Shown: positions 26,701-35,113 of the stretch, in pieces
How positions within the stretch are numbered: position 1 is the stretch's first letter
Layout: each line of letters starts with the position of its first letter
Origin: Mycobacterium senriense
GTDB taxonomy: Bacteria; Actinomycetota; Actinomycetes; Mycobacteriales; Mycobacteriaceae
Direction of reading: 5' to 3'
Assembly: GCF_019668465.1 (NCBI RefSeq)
Contig: NZ_AP024828.1
Span: forward strand, 3,162,001 to 3,226,000
Length of the DNA: 64,000 nt
The notes under the pieces: generated by a model
What the model was told of the DNA's origin: nothing
Seen by the model: only the letters and a program-made list of their open reading frames with translations
The model's database searches: none
Program-made: the position numbers and the translations under genes

Positions 26701-27330
26701 ATGCCCCTAGACCGCGAGTTCGTGTTCGCGGCCGTCGCCGACGAGCGGCGCCGGATTGCCTGCGTGCTGGAAGGCTTGGACGCCGCGCAGTTGGCGACGC
26801 CGAGCTTGTGCAGGGGTTGGGACGTGAAAACCGTTGCCGCGCATGTGATCAGTACCGCGACCGACGGCACTCTCGAATTCCTGCGACTAGCGCTGCGCCA
26901 TAGGAGCATGGACCGTGCGATTGATGAGTTGGCCCGGCGTCGTGCCCAACTGCCTGCCGCAGAGATCGTTACCGGCTGGCGCCAGTGCGCCGATAGCCCG
27001 ATCAGTCCGCCGCTGTTCGGCCCGTTGGATCCGCTCGCAGACGTCCTGGTACACAGCGGTGACATCAGAATTCCACTTGGCATGCCCTTCGAGCCCGATT
27101 CTTACCGAGCAGCGTTGGCCATGGACTTCCTGACCGGCCCGTGGCCGTTCGGCTTCGTTCCTCTCGGCCGGCTGCGTGGAATCAGCTTGCGCGCCAGTGA
27201 CATTTGTCGGGTCTGGGGGAGCGGTCCGGAAATTCGCGGACCGGCGGCCGCTTTGATGATGACCGTCACCGGCCGCAGCGCGCTAATACCCACGCTCGAC
27301 GGGCCGGGGCTGCCGAAACTATGCGGCTAG
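26701..27330 (+). CDS. Mycothiol-dependent maleylpyruvate isomerase-family (DinB-like) protein
   Basis: A 209-residue protein of the MDMPI_N/DinB-like four-helix group. Visible are the opening DREFVFAAVADERRRIA, CRGWDVKTVAAHVI with the first metal-binding His, and DVLVHSGDIRIPLG with the second. Such proteins are metal-dependent and use mycothiol in isomerisation or conjugation. The third ligand cannot be placed with confidence. ATG 26701 is the likely start. It is a separate unit 51 bp after the aldehyde dehydrogenase. Confidence 0.75.
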   Translation: MPLDREFVFAAVADERRRIACVLEGLDAAQLATPSLCRGWDVKTVAAHVISTATDGTLEFLRLALRHRSMDRAIDELARRRAQLPAAEIVTGWRQCADSPISPPLFGPLDPLADVLVHSGDIRIPLGMPFEPDSYRAALAMDFLTGPWPFGFVPLGRLRGISLRASDICRVWGSGPEIRGPAAALMMTVTGRSALIPTLDGPGLPKLCG

Positions 27331-27355
27331 CCTGGCGGTAGCGGCCGTTTCAACG

Positions 27356-27616
27356 TCAGACAATGCTCGACTCGAAATGGTGGTCCCCACCCCTGTCGTA
27401 TTCCTTGAAGCGGTGGGCAACTTGAGTGCGTTGCACCGAGGACCCCACGATTTGCCAACCCTGCTCTCCGTAGGTCCTCGTCAGACGATTCGCCTCATCA
27501 ATGACCGTTTGCAATGACTCATGGGTGTGCGAGATGAAGGTGCTCTCCCATCGCGGGGGATGCCACCTGTCATCTGATGCCAGCCACCAACCGGGCCGGG
27601 GTGCAGGAGTGCTCAC
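27356..27616 (-). CDS. Small protein with a P-G-W-W motif (86 aa), function unknown
   Basis: A minus-strand frame whose likely start is GTG 27616 (MSTPAPRPGWWLASDDRWHP). The PGWWLASDxxWHPP motif is common at the edge of DUF2510-like actinobacterial proteins, where it is thought to be a small binding element. The rest is short and hydrophilic, with a plausible helix (ESLQTVIDEANRLTRTYGEQ). No membrane segment. It lies convergent to the MDMPI-like gene. The frame is more convincing than the overlapping plus-strand one. Confidence 0.5.
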   Translation of the reverse strand: MSTPAPRPGWWLASDDRWHPPRWESTFISHTHESLQTVIDEANRLTRTYGEQGWQIVGSSVQRTQVAHRFKEYDRGGDHHFESSIV

Positions 27617-27764
27617 ATCCCGGGACCATATGCGCCGCCGTCCCTGGGAAAATGAATTACTAATGACCGATGCTGTACGCGCCGCCGAAGAACCGGTGTC
27701 AAAAGAGCAGGTGGCGTCGGCGGGCCCGGCCCGCACGCACCGCGCAATCGCCGCGGGACCCGGC

Positions 27765-27793
27765 TTGACCTAATATTTGTTCAGCTCTAGATT
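27765..27793 (+). promoter_or_regulatory. Promoter with island operator before the second P450 gene
   Basis: TTGACC (27765-27770), 17-nt spacer, TAGATT (27788-27793). The operator GACCTAATATTTGTTC (27767-27782) overlaps the -35 and fills the spacer. The same layout holds on the minus strand at 17747-17775 and 16161-16189. Confidence 0.78.
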
Positions 27794-27860
27794 ACCAGAA
27801 GAGGTTGTGTCCCCCGGGGTGACGTTGAGGGGGCGGTTACCCGGATGCCTAGGAGTCCTT

Positions 27861-29129
27861 TTGAGTGAGTTCGAATCGGTCGATTTCTTCACCGACCCTG
27901 CCCTGATCCCAGACCCGTACCCGTACTTCGACCATCTGCGCAGCCGTGGCCCGGTGATGCCCCGACCGGATCAGGGCGTCTTGGCGATCACCGGCCACCA
28001 GGAAGCGCTCGCCGTCTACAAAGATTCGGCGTTCTCCTCGTGTGTTTCGGTCGCCGGCCCGTTTTCCGGACTGCCGTTCGAGCCCGCGGGCGACGACATC
28101 GGCAGCTTGATCGAGCAACATCGCTCGCAGATCCCGATGAGCGAACACATCGTGACCCAAGATCCACCGGAGCACAGCCGGACAAGGGGTCTGCTCAGCC
28201 GCCTGCTCACGCCCAAGCGGCTCAAAGAAAATGAAGACTTCATGTGGCGACTCGCCGACCAGCAGCTCGACGAGTTCGTCTCCCGTGGCAGCTGTGAATT
28301 CCTCGACGACTATGCGCGGCCCTTCTCGGGACTGGTTATCGCCGATCTGCTGGGAGTCCCGCCCGAGGATCACGAGGAGTTCCGGGCGGTGTTCTCCGGC
28401 AAGGTGGTTGGCGATATCGGGGACGATTCGGTCACGCGTGACCACAATCCGCTGGAATACCTCGACGAGAAGTTCACCACCCATATCACCGAACGTCGCC
28501 GACAGCCGCGCGAGGATGTGCTCACCGAGCTGGCCACGGCGAAGTATCCGGACGGGTCGACTCCCGACGTCATCGATGTGGTGCGGCTCGCTACGTTTTT
28601 GTTTGCGGCCGGCCAGGAAACCACCACCAAGCTGCTCAGCTTCGGGATGCGAATGATCGCCGAAAATTCCGAGCTGGAAACGCTGCTCCGCGAAGACCGA
28701 AGCAAGATACCGGCTTTCGTCGAAGAGACGCTGCGCATGGAAAGCCCGGTCAAATGTCACTTCCGGATGGCGCGCACATCGACGTCCATCGGCGACACCG
28801 TCATCCCGGCCGGTAGCACGGTGATGCTGCTGCCCGGAGCGAGCAATCGGGACGCAAGAAAGTTCGAGGAGCCCAACGAATTTCGGGTGGACCGCCCGAA
28901 TGTTCGTGAGCATGTGGCCTTCGGGCGGGGCAGTCATTCGTGTCCCGGTGCGCCGCTGGCCCGCGCGGAGGGGCGGATATCGCTGAACCGCATTCTGGAC
29001 CGGATGTCGGACTTCAGGATTTTGGAGGCCGAACACGGACCGCCCGATGCCCGCCGCTACAGCTACGAACCCACCTGGCAGATGCGCGGCCTCACCGAGT
29101 TGCACGTCGGGTTCACGCCGATCCGGTGA
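27861..29129 (+). CDS. Cytochrome P450 (second of two in the island)
   Basis: A 422-residue P450: I-helix LFAAGQETTTKL, E-x-x-R in EETLRMESP, heme-ligand Cys in FGRGSHSCPGAPLARAE. The two island P450s are clearly different families. The start is most likely TTG 27861 (product MSEFESVDFF), because AGGAG lies 5 nt before it; an upstream in-frame start at 27777 would lie inside the operator. Transcribed from 27765-27793. Its stop overlaps the start of the acyltransferase gene. Confidence 0.92.
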   Translation: MSEFESVDFFTDPALIPDPYPYFDHLRSRGPVMPRPDQGVLAITGHQEALAVYKDSAFSSCVSVAGPFSGLPFEPAGDDIGSLIEQHRSQIPMSEHIVTQDPPEHSRTRGLLSRLLTPKRLKENEDFMWRLADQQLDEFVSRGSCEFLDDYARPFSGLVIADLLGVPPEDHEEFRAVFSGKVVGDIGDDSVTRDHNPLEYLDEKFTTHITERRRQPREDVLTELATAKYPDGSTPDVIDVVRLATFLFAAGQETTTKLLSFGMRMIAENSELETLLREDRSKIPAFVEETLRMESPVKCHFRMARTSTSIGDTVIPAGSTVMLLPGASNRDARKFEEPNEFRVDRPNVREHVAFGRGSHSCPGAPLARAEGRISLNRILDRMSDFRILEAEHGPPDARRYSYEPTWQMRGLTELHVGFTPIR

Positions 29130-29917
29130 GCGGTCACGAGATCGGCAAGTGGGACGCCGACTTCACCAGGCAACTGGTGGATGCGGCCAGACCCATCGCA
29201 AAGGCCTGGTTCCGCTTCGAGGTGCGCGGGCTGGAATCGTTGCCACCAGAGGGTGGGGCGCTGATCGTCGCGAACCACTCCGGCGGCATGCTCACCCCAG
29301 ACGTGCTGATCTTCGGCGCGGCCTTCTATGCCAAATTCGGCTATGACCGCCCGGTGTACACACTGAGCCACGACGGGATGTTCGCCGGGCCGATGGCAGG
29401 CCTGATGACCCGACTCGGGGTGATTCGCGCCAGCACCGCCAATGCCGCCGATGCACTTCGGTCGGGCGGGATCGTTCTGGTGTTCCCCGGCGGGATCTAC
29501 GACGCCTACCGGCCGACGTTGGCGGAGAACGTCATTGATTTCAACGGCCGCACCGGGTATATCCGGTCAGCGATCGACGCCGGTGTGCCGATCGTGCCGG
29601 CGGTGTCGATCGGTGGGCAGGAAGGTCAGCTGTTCCTCACGCGTGGAACCTGCCTTGCCAAGCGTCTGGGCCTATCGCGGTGGCGGTCGGACATTCTGCC
29701 CATAACCGTGGGTTTTCCATTCGGGCTCAGCATGATCATGCCGCCCAATCTGCCGCTGCCGACCAAGATCGTCACCGAGGTTTTGGAACCGATCGACGTC
29801 GTCGCCCAGTTCGGCAACACGCCACAGGTCGACGATGTCGACGCGCACGTCCGTTCGGCGATGCAGACGGCCCTTGACGGGTTGGCGCGCAAGCGGCGCT
29901 TTCCCGTCCTGGGATAA
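29126..29917 (+). CDS. PlsC-like lysophospholipid acyltransferase-family protein
   Basis: A 263-residue acyltransferase of the LPLAT fold. The active-site block reads ANHSGGMLTPD, a variant of N-H-x-x-x-x-D; VFPGGIYDAYRP is the downstream acceptor block, and VPIVPAVSIGGQEG the third. It transfers an acyl group to a hydroxyl, probably at the membrane. GTG 29126 overlaps the P450 stop in a GTGA arrangement, so the P450 product may be esterified. This would be storage or detoxification of a hydroxylated compound; the WS/DGAT gene just beyond fits the theme. This link is inference. Confidence 0.8.
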   Translation: MSGHEIGKWDADFTRQLVDAARPIAKAWFRFEVRGLESLPPEGGALIVANHSGGMLTPDVLIFGAAFYAKFGYDRPVYTLSHDGMFAGPMAGLMTRLGVIRASTANAADALRSGGIVLVFPGGIYDAYRPTLAENVIDFNGRTGYIRSAIDAGVPIVPAVSIGGQEGQLFLTRGTCLAKRLGLSRWRSDILPITVGFPFGLSMIMPPNLPLPTKIVTEVLEPIDVVAQFGNTPQVDDVDAHVRSAMQTALDGLARKRRFPVLG

Positions 29918-29927
29918 GCCTTGCCGC

Positions 29928-31373
29928 TCAGGGCTTCAGCGTGGCCGGCGGCATTGCGCTGTCCAGCGTGGTAAGAGCATCAGAAAAGCCTGCCGCAGTG
30001 CGGATTTCGCGGAAGGCGCCGACCATGGCGTCGGTGAGTTCATGGGTGTCGCGCAGGGTGCGGTCGTCGGCGATCACCGAAATGTTGAGCTGATCGACGT
30101 AGCTCCACACGGTGATGTTAATGCCGCAGGCGGTGATCAGCGGCCCGGCTGAATAGATTTCGCTGACCGGGACGCCGGCGAAACGGCCACGCTCACGCGG
30201 TCCCATCACGTTGGAGATGGGGATGTTGAACAGCCTGTTGCTGGTGTACCGCCGGGCCAGCCATCTGAACGCCAGCGGGGCCGCAGCCCCCGGCAGGTAG
30301 CTGATCAATCTGCCGTACAGCTCGGGACCGAACAGCTCGTTGTTTTCTTTCGCGATGGCGGTACTCGTCAACGTCAGCCGCACCCGCTGCAGCGGATCGT
30401 CGATGTGCGTCGGCAACGACACCGCCATGCCACCGAGCTCGTTGCCGCTGATTCGGTGCGGCAACCTGCCGGTAGTGGCCGGGACCGACGCGACCAGGGG
30501 CTGGTCCGCGCGGCCGTCGTAGCGCAATAGCAATTCCCGCAATGCGCCCGCGGCGATCGCCATCACCATGTCGTTGATCGTGATCCCCAGCTTTTTACCG
30601 GTCTGTCTGACCTGAGCCAGCGACAGTGTCGCGGTGGCGAAAGTTCTTGCCGGAGAGACTTTGTGGTTGATAAATGTCGGCGGTGCATGCAGCACTCGGG
30701 CAAGATCTGGCTGCTTGCCGCGCTGACGAGAGCGCCGTCGAAGTCGTCGGGCCCCGAAAAGCGTGTCGGCCACCACCCCGGGTAACGTGGCGGCCTGCCG
30801 CGCGTAATCCTCGGCGGCGGCGCGTAGCAGCTGTGCCGTCGAGGGCGTAGCGCACGTCGTGTCGTGGTCGCGTTCGTCCTGTACCGGGCCGGTCAGGTCC
30901 ATGACTCTGGCCAGCAGATTGGCTGACGCAATGCCATCGGCCAAGGCGTGGTGCATCTTGCCGATCATGGCGAATTTGTGATCGGCCATGCCTTCGGCGA
31001 AGTGGAACTCCCACAACGGACGGTCGCGATCCAGCGGAATGCCGGCGATCTGCCCGATTACCTCGTCGAGCTCCCGGCGGCCACCGGGGGCGGGCACCCG
31101 AACACGCCGCAAATGATAATCGAGGTCAACCTCGCAATTCTCCAGCCACATCGGATGATGCAATCGCCACGGGATGTCGACGAGCTTGTAGCGCAACGGA
31201 TCCAGTCGATGCAATCGCCGAACCAGCGTGCGGCGAAAAACATCGAAGCTGAACTCGCCGTCGTAGTCGGCGGCGTCGACGATTGCCACCTTCAAGGTAT
31301 GGGTGTGCAGGTTCGGAGTCTCGCTGTACAACAGCATCGCGTCCATACCGTTGAGCCGCTTCACCCGGACCAT
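29928..31373 (-). CDS. WS/DGAT-family wax ester synthase / diacylglycerol acyltransferase
   Basis: A 481-residue acyltransferase. The condensing-type motif H-H-x-x-x-D-G is present as MHHALADGIA near residue 140; PLWEFHFAEG precedes it and the C-terminal domain has NIPISNVMGPRERGRFAG and INITVWSYVDQL. Such enzymes make wax esters or triacylglycerol from acyl-CoA. ATG 31373 (MVRVKRLNGMDAM) is preferred since homologues begin close to this point; an in-frame ATG at 31406 exists. Convergent with the PlsC-like gene and divergent from the thiolase gene. Confidence 0.9.
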   Translation of the reverse strand: MVRVKRLNGMDAMLLYSETPNLHTHTLKVAIVDAADYDGEFSFDVFRRTLVRRLHRLDPLRYKLVDIPWRLHHPMWLENCEVDLDYHLRRVRVPAPGGRRELDEVIGQIAGIPLDRDRPLWEFHFAEGMADHKFAMIGKMHHALADGIASANLLARVMDLTGPVQDERDHDTTCATPSTAQLLRAAAEDYARQAATLPGVVADTLFGARRLRRRSRQRGKQPDLARVLHAPPTFINHKVSPARTFATATLSLAQVRQTGKKLGITINDMVMAIAAGALRELLLRYDGRADQPLVASVPATTGRLPHRISGNELGGMAVSLPTHIDDPLQRVRLTLTSTAIAKENNELFGPELYGRLISYLPGAAAPLAFRWLARRYTSNRLFNIPISNVMGPRERGRFAGVPVSEIYSAGPLITACGINITVWSYVDQLNISVIADDRTLRDTHELTDAMVGAFREIRTAAGFSDALTTLDSAMPPATLKP

Positions 31374-31543
31374 TATTGCCCTGTACCGCGAGCGAGAGAA
31401 CAACATTCTGGTTCACGGGTCAGCGCTGAGCACCGGCGCCCGTGCCCAGAGCCACCCCGGGCTTCGCCCGCCCAACCCCTTGGTTGACAATCGACGCAAG
31501 GCTCAACTCTTTTCGAAGTCCACGTGTCAAAGGAGACAAGACC

Positions 31544-32692
31544 ATGGCTGAAGCCGTCATCGTCGAGGCAGTGCGTTCACCGATCGGCAAGCGCAACGGC
31601 GGATTGTCCGGGGTGCACCCCGCGGATCTGTCCGCACAGGTGCTCAACGGCCTGGTCGACAAGGCCGGCGTCGACCCGGGCCTGGTCGACGACGTCATCT
31701 GGGGCTGCGTCATGCAGGCCGGGGAGCAGGCCCTCGACATCGGCCGCACCGCACTGCTGACCGCCGGCTGGCCCGAGACCGTCCCGGGCGTGACCGTGGA
31801 CCGCCAGTGCGGATCCAGCCAGCAGTCCATCCACTTCGCCGCCGCCGGCGTCATCGCCGGGCACTACGACGTCGTCGTCGCCGGTGGTGTCGAGTCGATG
31901 TCGCGTACCCCGATGGGCGCATCGCTGGCCAACGGCGGGCGTCCGTACCCGCAGGCCTTCCTGGACCGCTACGAAGGCCAAATCCCCAACCAGGGCATCG
32001 GCGCGGAGATGATCGCCGAGCAGTGGGGGTTCGACCGCACCGCGCTCGACCAGTTCTCCCTCGACTCGCACGAAAAGGCCGCTGCCGCACAGGATGCCGG
32101 CGCCTTCGATGACCAGATCGTGGGCATCAAAGACTCCGACGGCAACGTGGTGCTCAAGGACGAAGGCATCCGCCGCGGGACGCCGATGGAGAAGATGGCC
32201 TCGCTGAAGCCTGCCTTCAAGGAGGACGGCGTGATTCACGCCGGCAACTCGTCGCAGATCTCCGACGGCTCGGCGGCGATCCTGTTCATGTCCGCCGAGA
32301 AGGCCAAGGAACTCGGGCTCAAGCCGATCGCCAAGGTGCACACCGCGACCCTGGCCGGCGCGGACCCGGTGATCATGCTGACCGCGCCCATCCCGGCGAC
32401 CCAGAAGGCGCTGAAGCGCTCCGGGCTGTCCATCGGCGACATCGGCGCCTACGAGGTGAACGAGGCGTTCGCGCCGGTTCCGCTGGCCTGGCTCAAGGAC
32501 ATCGGCGCCGACGGGAAGAAGCTCAACCCCAACGGCGGTGCCATCGCGCTGGGCCACCCGCTGGGTGGATCCGGTGCCCGGATCATGACCACCCTGCTGT
32601 ATCACATGCGGGACAAGGGAATTCAGTACGGTCTGCAGACCATGTGCGAGGGTGGCGGCCAGGCCAACGCCACCATCGTGGAACTGTTGTGA
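31544..32692 (+). CDS. Acetyl-CoA acetyltransferase / 3-ketoacyl-CoA thiolase
   Basis: A 382-residue thiolase. The acyl-accepting Cys is residue 89 in DRQCGSSQQ; GGVESMSRTP, NEAFAPV, GGAIALGHPLGGSGAR and the second catalytic Cys in TMCEGGGQAN are all present, so the enzyme looks intact. It cleaves 3-ketoacyl-CoA or condenses two acyl-CoAs. ATG 31544 has AAGGAG upstream. From memory, M. tuberculosis keeps only a short thiolase fragment (Rv1135A) here. The enoyl-CoA hydratase overlaps its stop. Confidence 0.92.
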   Translation: MAEAVIVEAVRSPIGKRNGGLSGVHPADLSAQVLNGLVDKAGVDPGLVDDVIWGCVMQAGEQALDIGRTALLTAGWPETVPGVTVDRQCGSSQQSIHFAAAGVIAGHYDVVVAGGVESMSRTPMGASLANGGRPYPQAFLDRYEGQIPNQGIGAEMIAEQWGFDRTALDQFSLDSHEKAAAAQDAGAFDDQIVGIKDSDGNVVLKDEGIRRGTPMEKMASLKPAFKEDGVIHAGNSSQISDGSAAILFMSAEKAKELGLKPIAKVHTATLAGADPVIMLTAPIPATQKALKRSGLSIGDIGAYEVNEAFAPVPLAWLKDIGADGKKLNPNGGAIALGHPLGGSGARIMTTLLYHMRDKGIQYGLQTMCEGGGQANATIVELL

Positions 32693-33480
32693 CCCAGGAG
32701 CCGGGGGCCCTGGCCGAACGCCGGGGCAACGTGATGGTGATTACCATCAATCGGCCGGAAGCCCGCAACGCGGTGAACGCCGCCGTCAGCATCGGCCTCG
32801 GGGATGCGCTCGAAGAGGCGCAGCACGATCCCGAGGTGCGGGCGGTGGTGGTCACCGGCGCGGGCGACAAGTCGTTCTGCGCCGGGGCCGACCTCAAGGC
32901 GATCGCCCGGCGGGAGAACCTCTATCACCCCGATCACCCCGAGTGGGGCTTCGCCGGCTACGTCCATCACTTCATCGACAAGCCCACGATCGCCGCGGTC
33001 AACGGCACGGCGTTTGGCGGTGGCACCGAGCTGGCGCTGGCCAGCGACCTGGTGGTGGCCGACGAGCGCGCGCAGTTCGGCCTGCCCGAGGTCAAGCGCG
33101 GGCTGATCGCCGCTGCCGGTGGCGTGTTCCGCATCGCCGAGCAGCTGCCCCGCAAGGTGGGTATGCAGCTGCTGCTGACCGGCGAGCCGCTGAGCGCGGC
33201 GGCCGCCTGCGAGTGGGGCCTGATCAACGAGGTCGTCCCCCACGGCTCGGTGCTGGACGCCGCCCTGGCGCTGGCCGCGCGGATCACCGTCAACGCGCCG
33301 CTGTCGGTGCAGGCCAGCAAGCGGATCGCCTACGGTGTCGACGACGGGGTCGTCGTCGGTGACGAACCGGGTTGGGAACGGACGGTGCGCGAGATGCGGG
33401 TTCTGCTCAGGTCCGAGGACGCCAAGGAGGGTCCACTGGCGTTCGCCGAGAAGCGGGAGCCGGTCTGGAAGGCGCGCTAG
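32689..33480 (+). CDS. Enoyl-CoA hydratase/isomerase (crotonase family)
   Basis: A 263-residue crotonase. Oxyanion-hole segments are KSFCAGADLKAI and NGTAFGGGTELALASD; the acid/base Glu position lies in FGLPEVKRGLIAAAGG. Hydrates trans-2-enoyl-CoA, supplying the step before the dehydrogenase and thiolase. GTG 32689 overlaps the thiolase stop as GTGA, so the two are one unit. Position matches Rv1136 as I recall. Confidence 0.9.
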   Translation: MTQEPGALAERRGNVMVITINRPEARNAVNAAVSIGLGDALEEAQHDPEVRAVVVTGAGDKSFCAGADLKAIARRENLYHPDHPEWGFAGYVHHFIDKPTIAAVNGTAFGGGTELALASDLVVADERAQFGLPEVKRGLIAAAGGVFRIAEQLPRKVGMQLLLTGEPLSAAAACEWGLINEVVPHGSVLDAALALAARITVNAPLSVQASKRIAYGVDDGVVVGDEPGWERTVREMRVLLRSEDAKEGPLAFAEKREPVWKAR

Positions 33481-33498
33481 TGCGCGAGCGCGGCGCCG

Positions 33499-33520
33499 CC
33501 GGGCGAAGCGGTTCGCCGGG
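33499..33520. terminator. Possible bidirectional terminator
   Basis: CCGGGCGAA (33499-33507) and TTCGCCGGG (33512-33520) pair with one mismatch around a GCGG loop. It lies in the 42-bp gap between two convergent genes. Confidence 0.4.
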
Positions 33521-33522
33521 GA

Positions 33523-34539
33523 CTAGCCGGCCAGGATGTTGACGCCGCGGTCGAACAGCGGGGGGAGCAGCGTGCACGTCGGGACGACGGCGCGCCGCAC
33601 CACCCGGGGCGTGCTGGCCAGCACCAGCCCGCGGGTGAGCAGCCGGTAATCGCGGGTGATCCGGTGCCAGGCCTGCTCGTATGACGCCGGCGTCTCGTTG
33701 ACGATGGCGTCGACGGCCGCGGCGGACTGTTTGAGCGCCAGGCTGATGCCCTCGCCGGTGAGCGCGTCCTCGTAGCCGGCTGCGTCGCCGACCAGCAGCA
33801 CGCGCCCCGCGACCCGGCGCGAAACCACCTGCCGCAGCGGGCCGCAGCCGCGGTGCTGCCCCGGGGCTGCGCCGTGCAGCCGGCCGGCCAGCCGCGGGAA
33901 CCAGGCCGGGTCGGGCCGACCGCGCGACAGGATCGCCACGCCGACCAGATCCGGCTCGACCGGCGTCACGTACGCCTCGCCCCAGCGGGACCAATACACC
34001 TCGACGAAATCCGACCATGCCGGCACCCGATAGTGCCACCGCACGCCGTAGCGCCGCGGTGTCCCCGCCGTCGCCGTGATTCCGACGGCACGCCGGACCT
34101 GGGAATGCAGTCCGTCCGCGGCCACCAACCATCGCGCGCGCACCCCGGCGGCCGAGACGCCGTACGCGTCTTGCTCGACGCTGGTCACCCGCGTGCGGAT
34201 CCAGTCGGTGTCTTGCTCTTTGGCCCGCGCGGCCAGCGCCGCATGCAACGTGGTGCGCCGCACGCCGCGTCCCGGCCCGCTGCGAAAGCGTGCCTGGGCC
34301 CGCCGTCGTTCACTCACGTAGGCGATCCCGTGAAAAGGCATGCCGACCGGATCCACGCCCAGTGAGATCAGTTCGGCCAGCCCGCCCGGCATCAACCCCT
34401 CGCCACAGGCCTTGTCGATGGGGCCGTCGCGCGGCTCGGCCACGATCACCGAAAGTCCAAGGCGTCGAGCGTGTAACGCCGTGGCCAGCCCGCCCGGTCC
34501 GCCACCGACGATCAACAGGTCCGCGTCGTAGTCGCTCAC
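33523..34539 (-). CDS. FAD-dependent oxidoreductase (geranylgeranyl-reductase / SrsC-like)
   Basis: A 338-residue flavoprotein: LLIVGGGPGGLATALHARRLG binds the ADP part of FAD, followed by CGEGLMPGGLAEL, and the second FAD motif GRVLLVGDAAGYEDALTGEG. This is the group that includes geranylgeranyl reductases and aromatic hydroxylases. It sits third in an operon with a type III PKS and an ICMT-like methyltransferase. In Streptomyces griseus the matching trio srsA-B-C makes and modifies phenolic lipids, with SrsC hydroxylating the resorcinol ring. By analogy this may hydroxylate the PKS product. GTG 34539 overlaps the upstream stop (GTGA). Position matches Rv1138c. Confidence 0.83.
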   Translation of the reverse strand: MSDYDADLLIVGGGPGGLATALHARRLGLSVIVAEPRDGPIDKACGEGLMPGGLAELISLGVDPVGMPFHGIAYVSERRRAQARFRSGPGRGVRRTTLHAALAARAKEQDTDWIRTRVTSVEQDAYGVSAAGVRARWLVAADGLHSQVRRAVGITATAGTPRRYGVRWHYRVPAWSDFVEVYWSRWGEAYVTPVEPDLVGVAILSRGRPDPAWFPRLAGRLHGAAPGQHRGCGPLRQVVSRRVAGRVLLVGDAAGYEDALTGEGISLALKQSAAAVDAIVNETPASYEQAWHRITRDYRLLTRGLVLASTPRVVRRAVVPTCTLLPPLFDRGVNILAG

Positions 34540-35036
34540 GTGTAACCCAACGCCGAGTTCTCCACGCGCAGGCGCACCCTGAGCAGCGCGGCGTTGGCCA
34601 GCGTGAAAACGACGGCGGTCAGCCACGCCGTATGCACCAGCGGCAACGCCACCCCCTCGGCCACCACTGCAACATAGTTCGGATGGTGCAGCCAGCGGTA
34701 GGGACCCTGACGCACCAAGGCCGCCTGCGGCAGGACGATCACCCGGGTGTTCCATCGCCGTCCCAGCGTCGTGATGCACCACCACCGCAATGCCTGGCTG
34801 GCCACCACCACCGCCAGCATCGGCCAGCCCAGCCATGCGATGAACGGCCGGTGCAGTGCCCATGGTTCGACGAGGCAACCGACCAGTAATCCGGTGTGAA
34901 TGATCACCATCACCGGATAGTGCGATCGGCCAAACTCCTTGGCGCCCTTGGTAAACGACCAACGTGCGTTGCGGGTGGACACCACCAGCTCCGCGACGCG
35001 CTCGAGTCCGACCGCCAGCACCAGCAGGTAATACAT
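34536..35036 (-). CDS. ICMT-type membrane methyltransferase (SrsB/BpsB-like)
   Basis: A 166-residue membrane protein of the isoprenylcysteine carboxyl methyltransferase fold, with about four or five helices. The SAM-binding end reads VRQGPYRWLHHPNYVAVVAEG, the R-x-P-x-Y-x-G-like HPNY motif of the family. Next to type III PKS genes, such proteins (B. subtilis BpsB, S. griseus SrsB) O-methylate alkylpyrones or resorcinols. ATG 35036 is the first sensible start; the open frame upstream only encodes the nonamer repeat. Position matches Rv1139c. Confidence 0.82.
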   Translation of the reverse strand: MYYLLVLAVGLERVAELVVSTRNARWSFTKGAKEFGRSHYPVMVIIHTGLLVGCLVEPWALHRPFIAWLGWPMLAVVVASQALRWWCITTLGRRWNTRVIVLPQAALVRQGPYRWLHHPNYVAVVAEGVALPLVHTAWLTAVVFTLANAALLRVRLRVENSALGYT

Positions 35037-35050
35037 GGCTACAGTCTTTA

Positions 35051-35113
35051 CCAGCCCTACCAGCCCTACCAGCCCTACCAGCCCTACCAGCCCTACCAGC
35101 CCTACCAGCCCTA
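35051..35113. repeat. Nonamer tandem repeat, seven copies (VNTR candidate)
   Basis: CCAGCCCTA occurs seven times without change from 35051 to 35113, followed by a degenerate part-copy. It fills most of the 74-bp gap between the type III PKS stop and the methyltransferase start. The last unit supplies the PKS stop codon. Copy number changes would alter the spacing and mRNA between two co-transcribed genes. Confidence 0.97.

Noticed and set aside
27501..27773. Plus-strand frame before the second P450
   Set aside because: Overlaps the more plausible minus-strand P-G-W-W protein and has no family features; the last 36 codons (from ATG 27663) could be a leader peptide but nothing supports it.
29917..29945. 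Terminator between the PlsC-like and WS/DGAT genes
   Set aside because: AAGCC/GGGCTT pairing is too short and imperfect to claim.
35051..35113. CRISPR array
   Set aside because: The unit is a 9-bp tandem repeat with no spacers and no cas genes.
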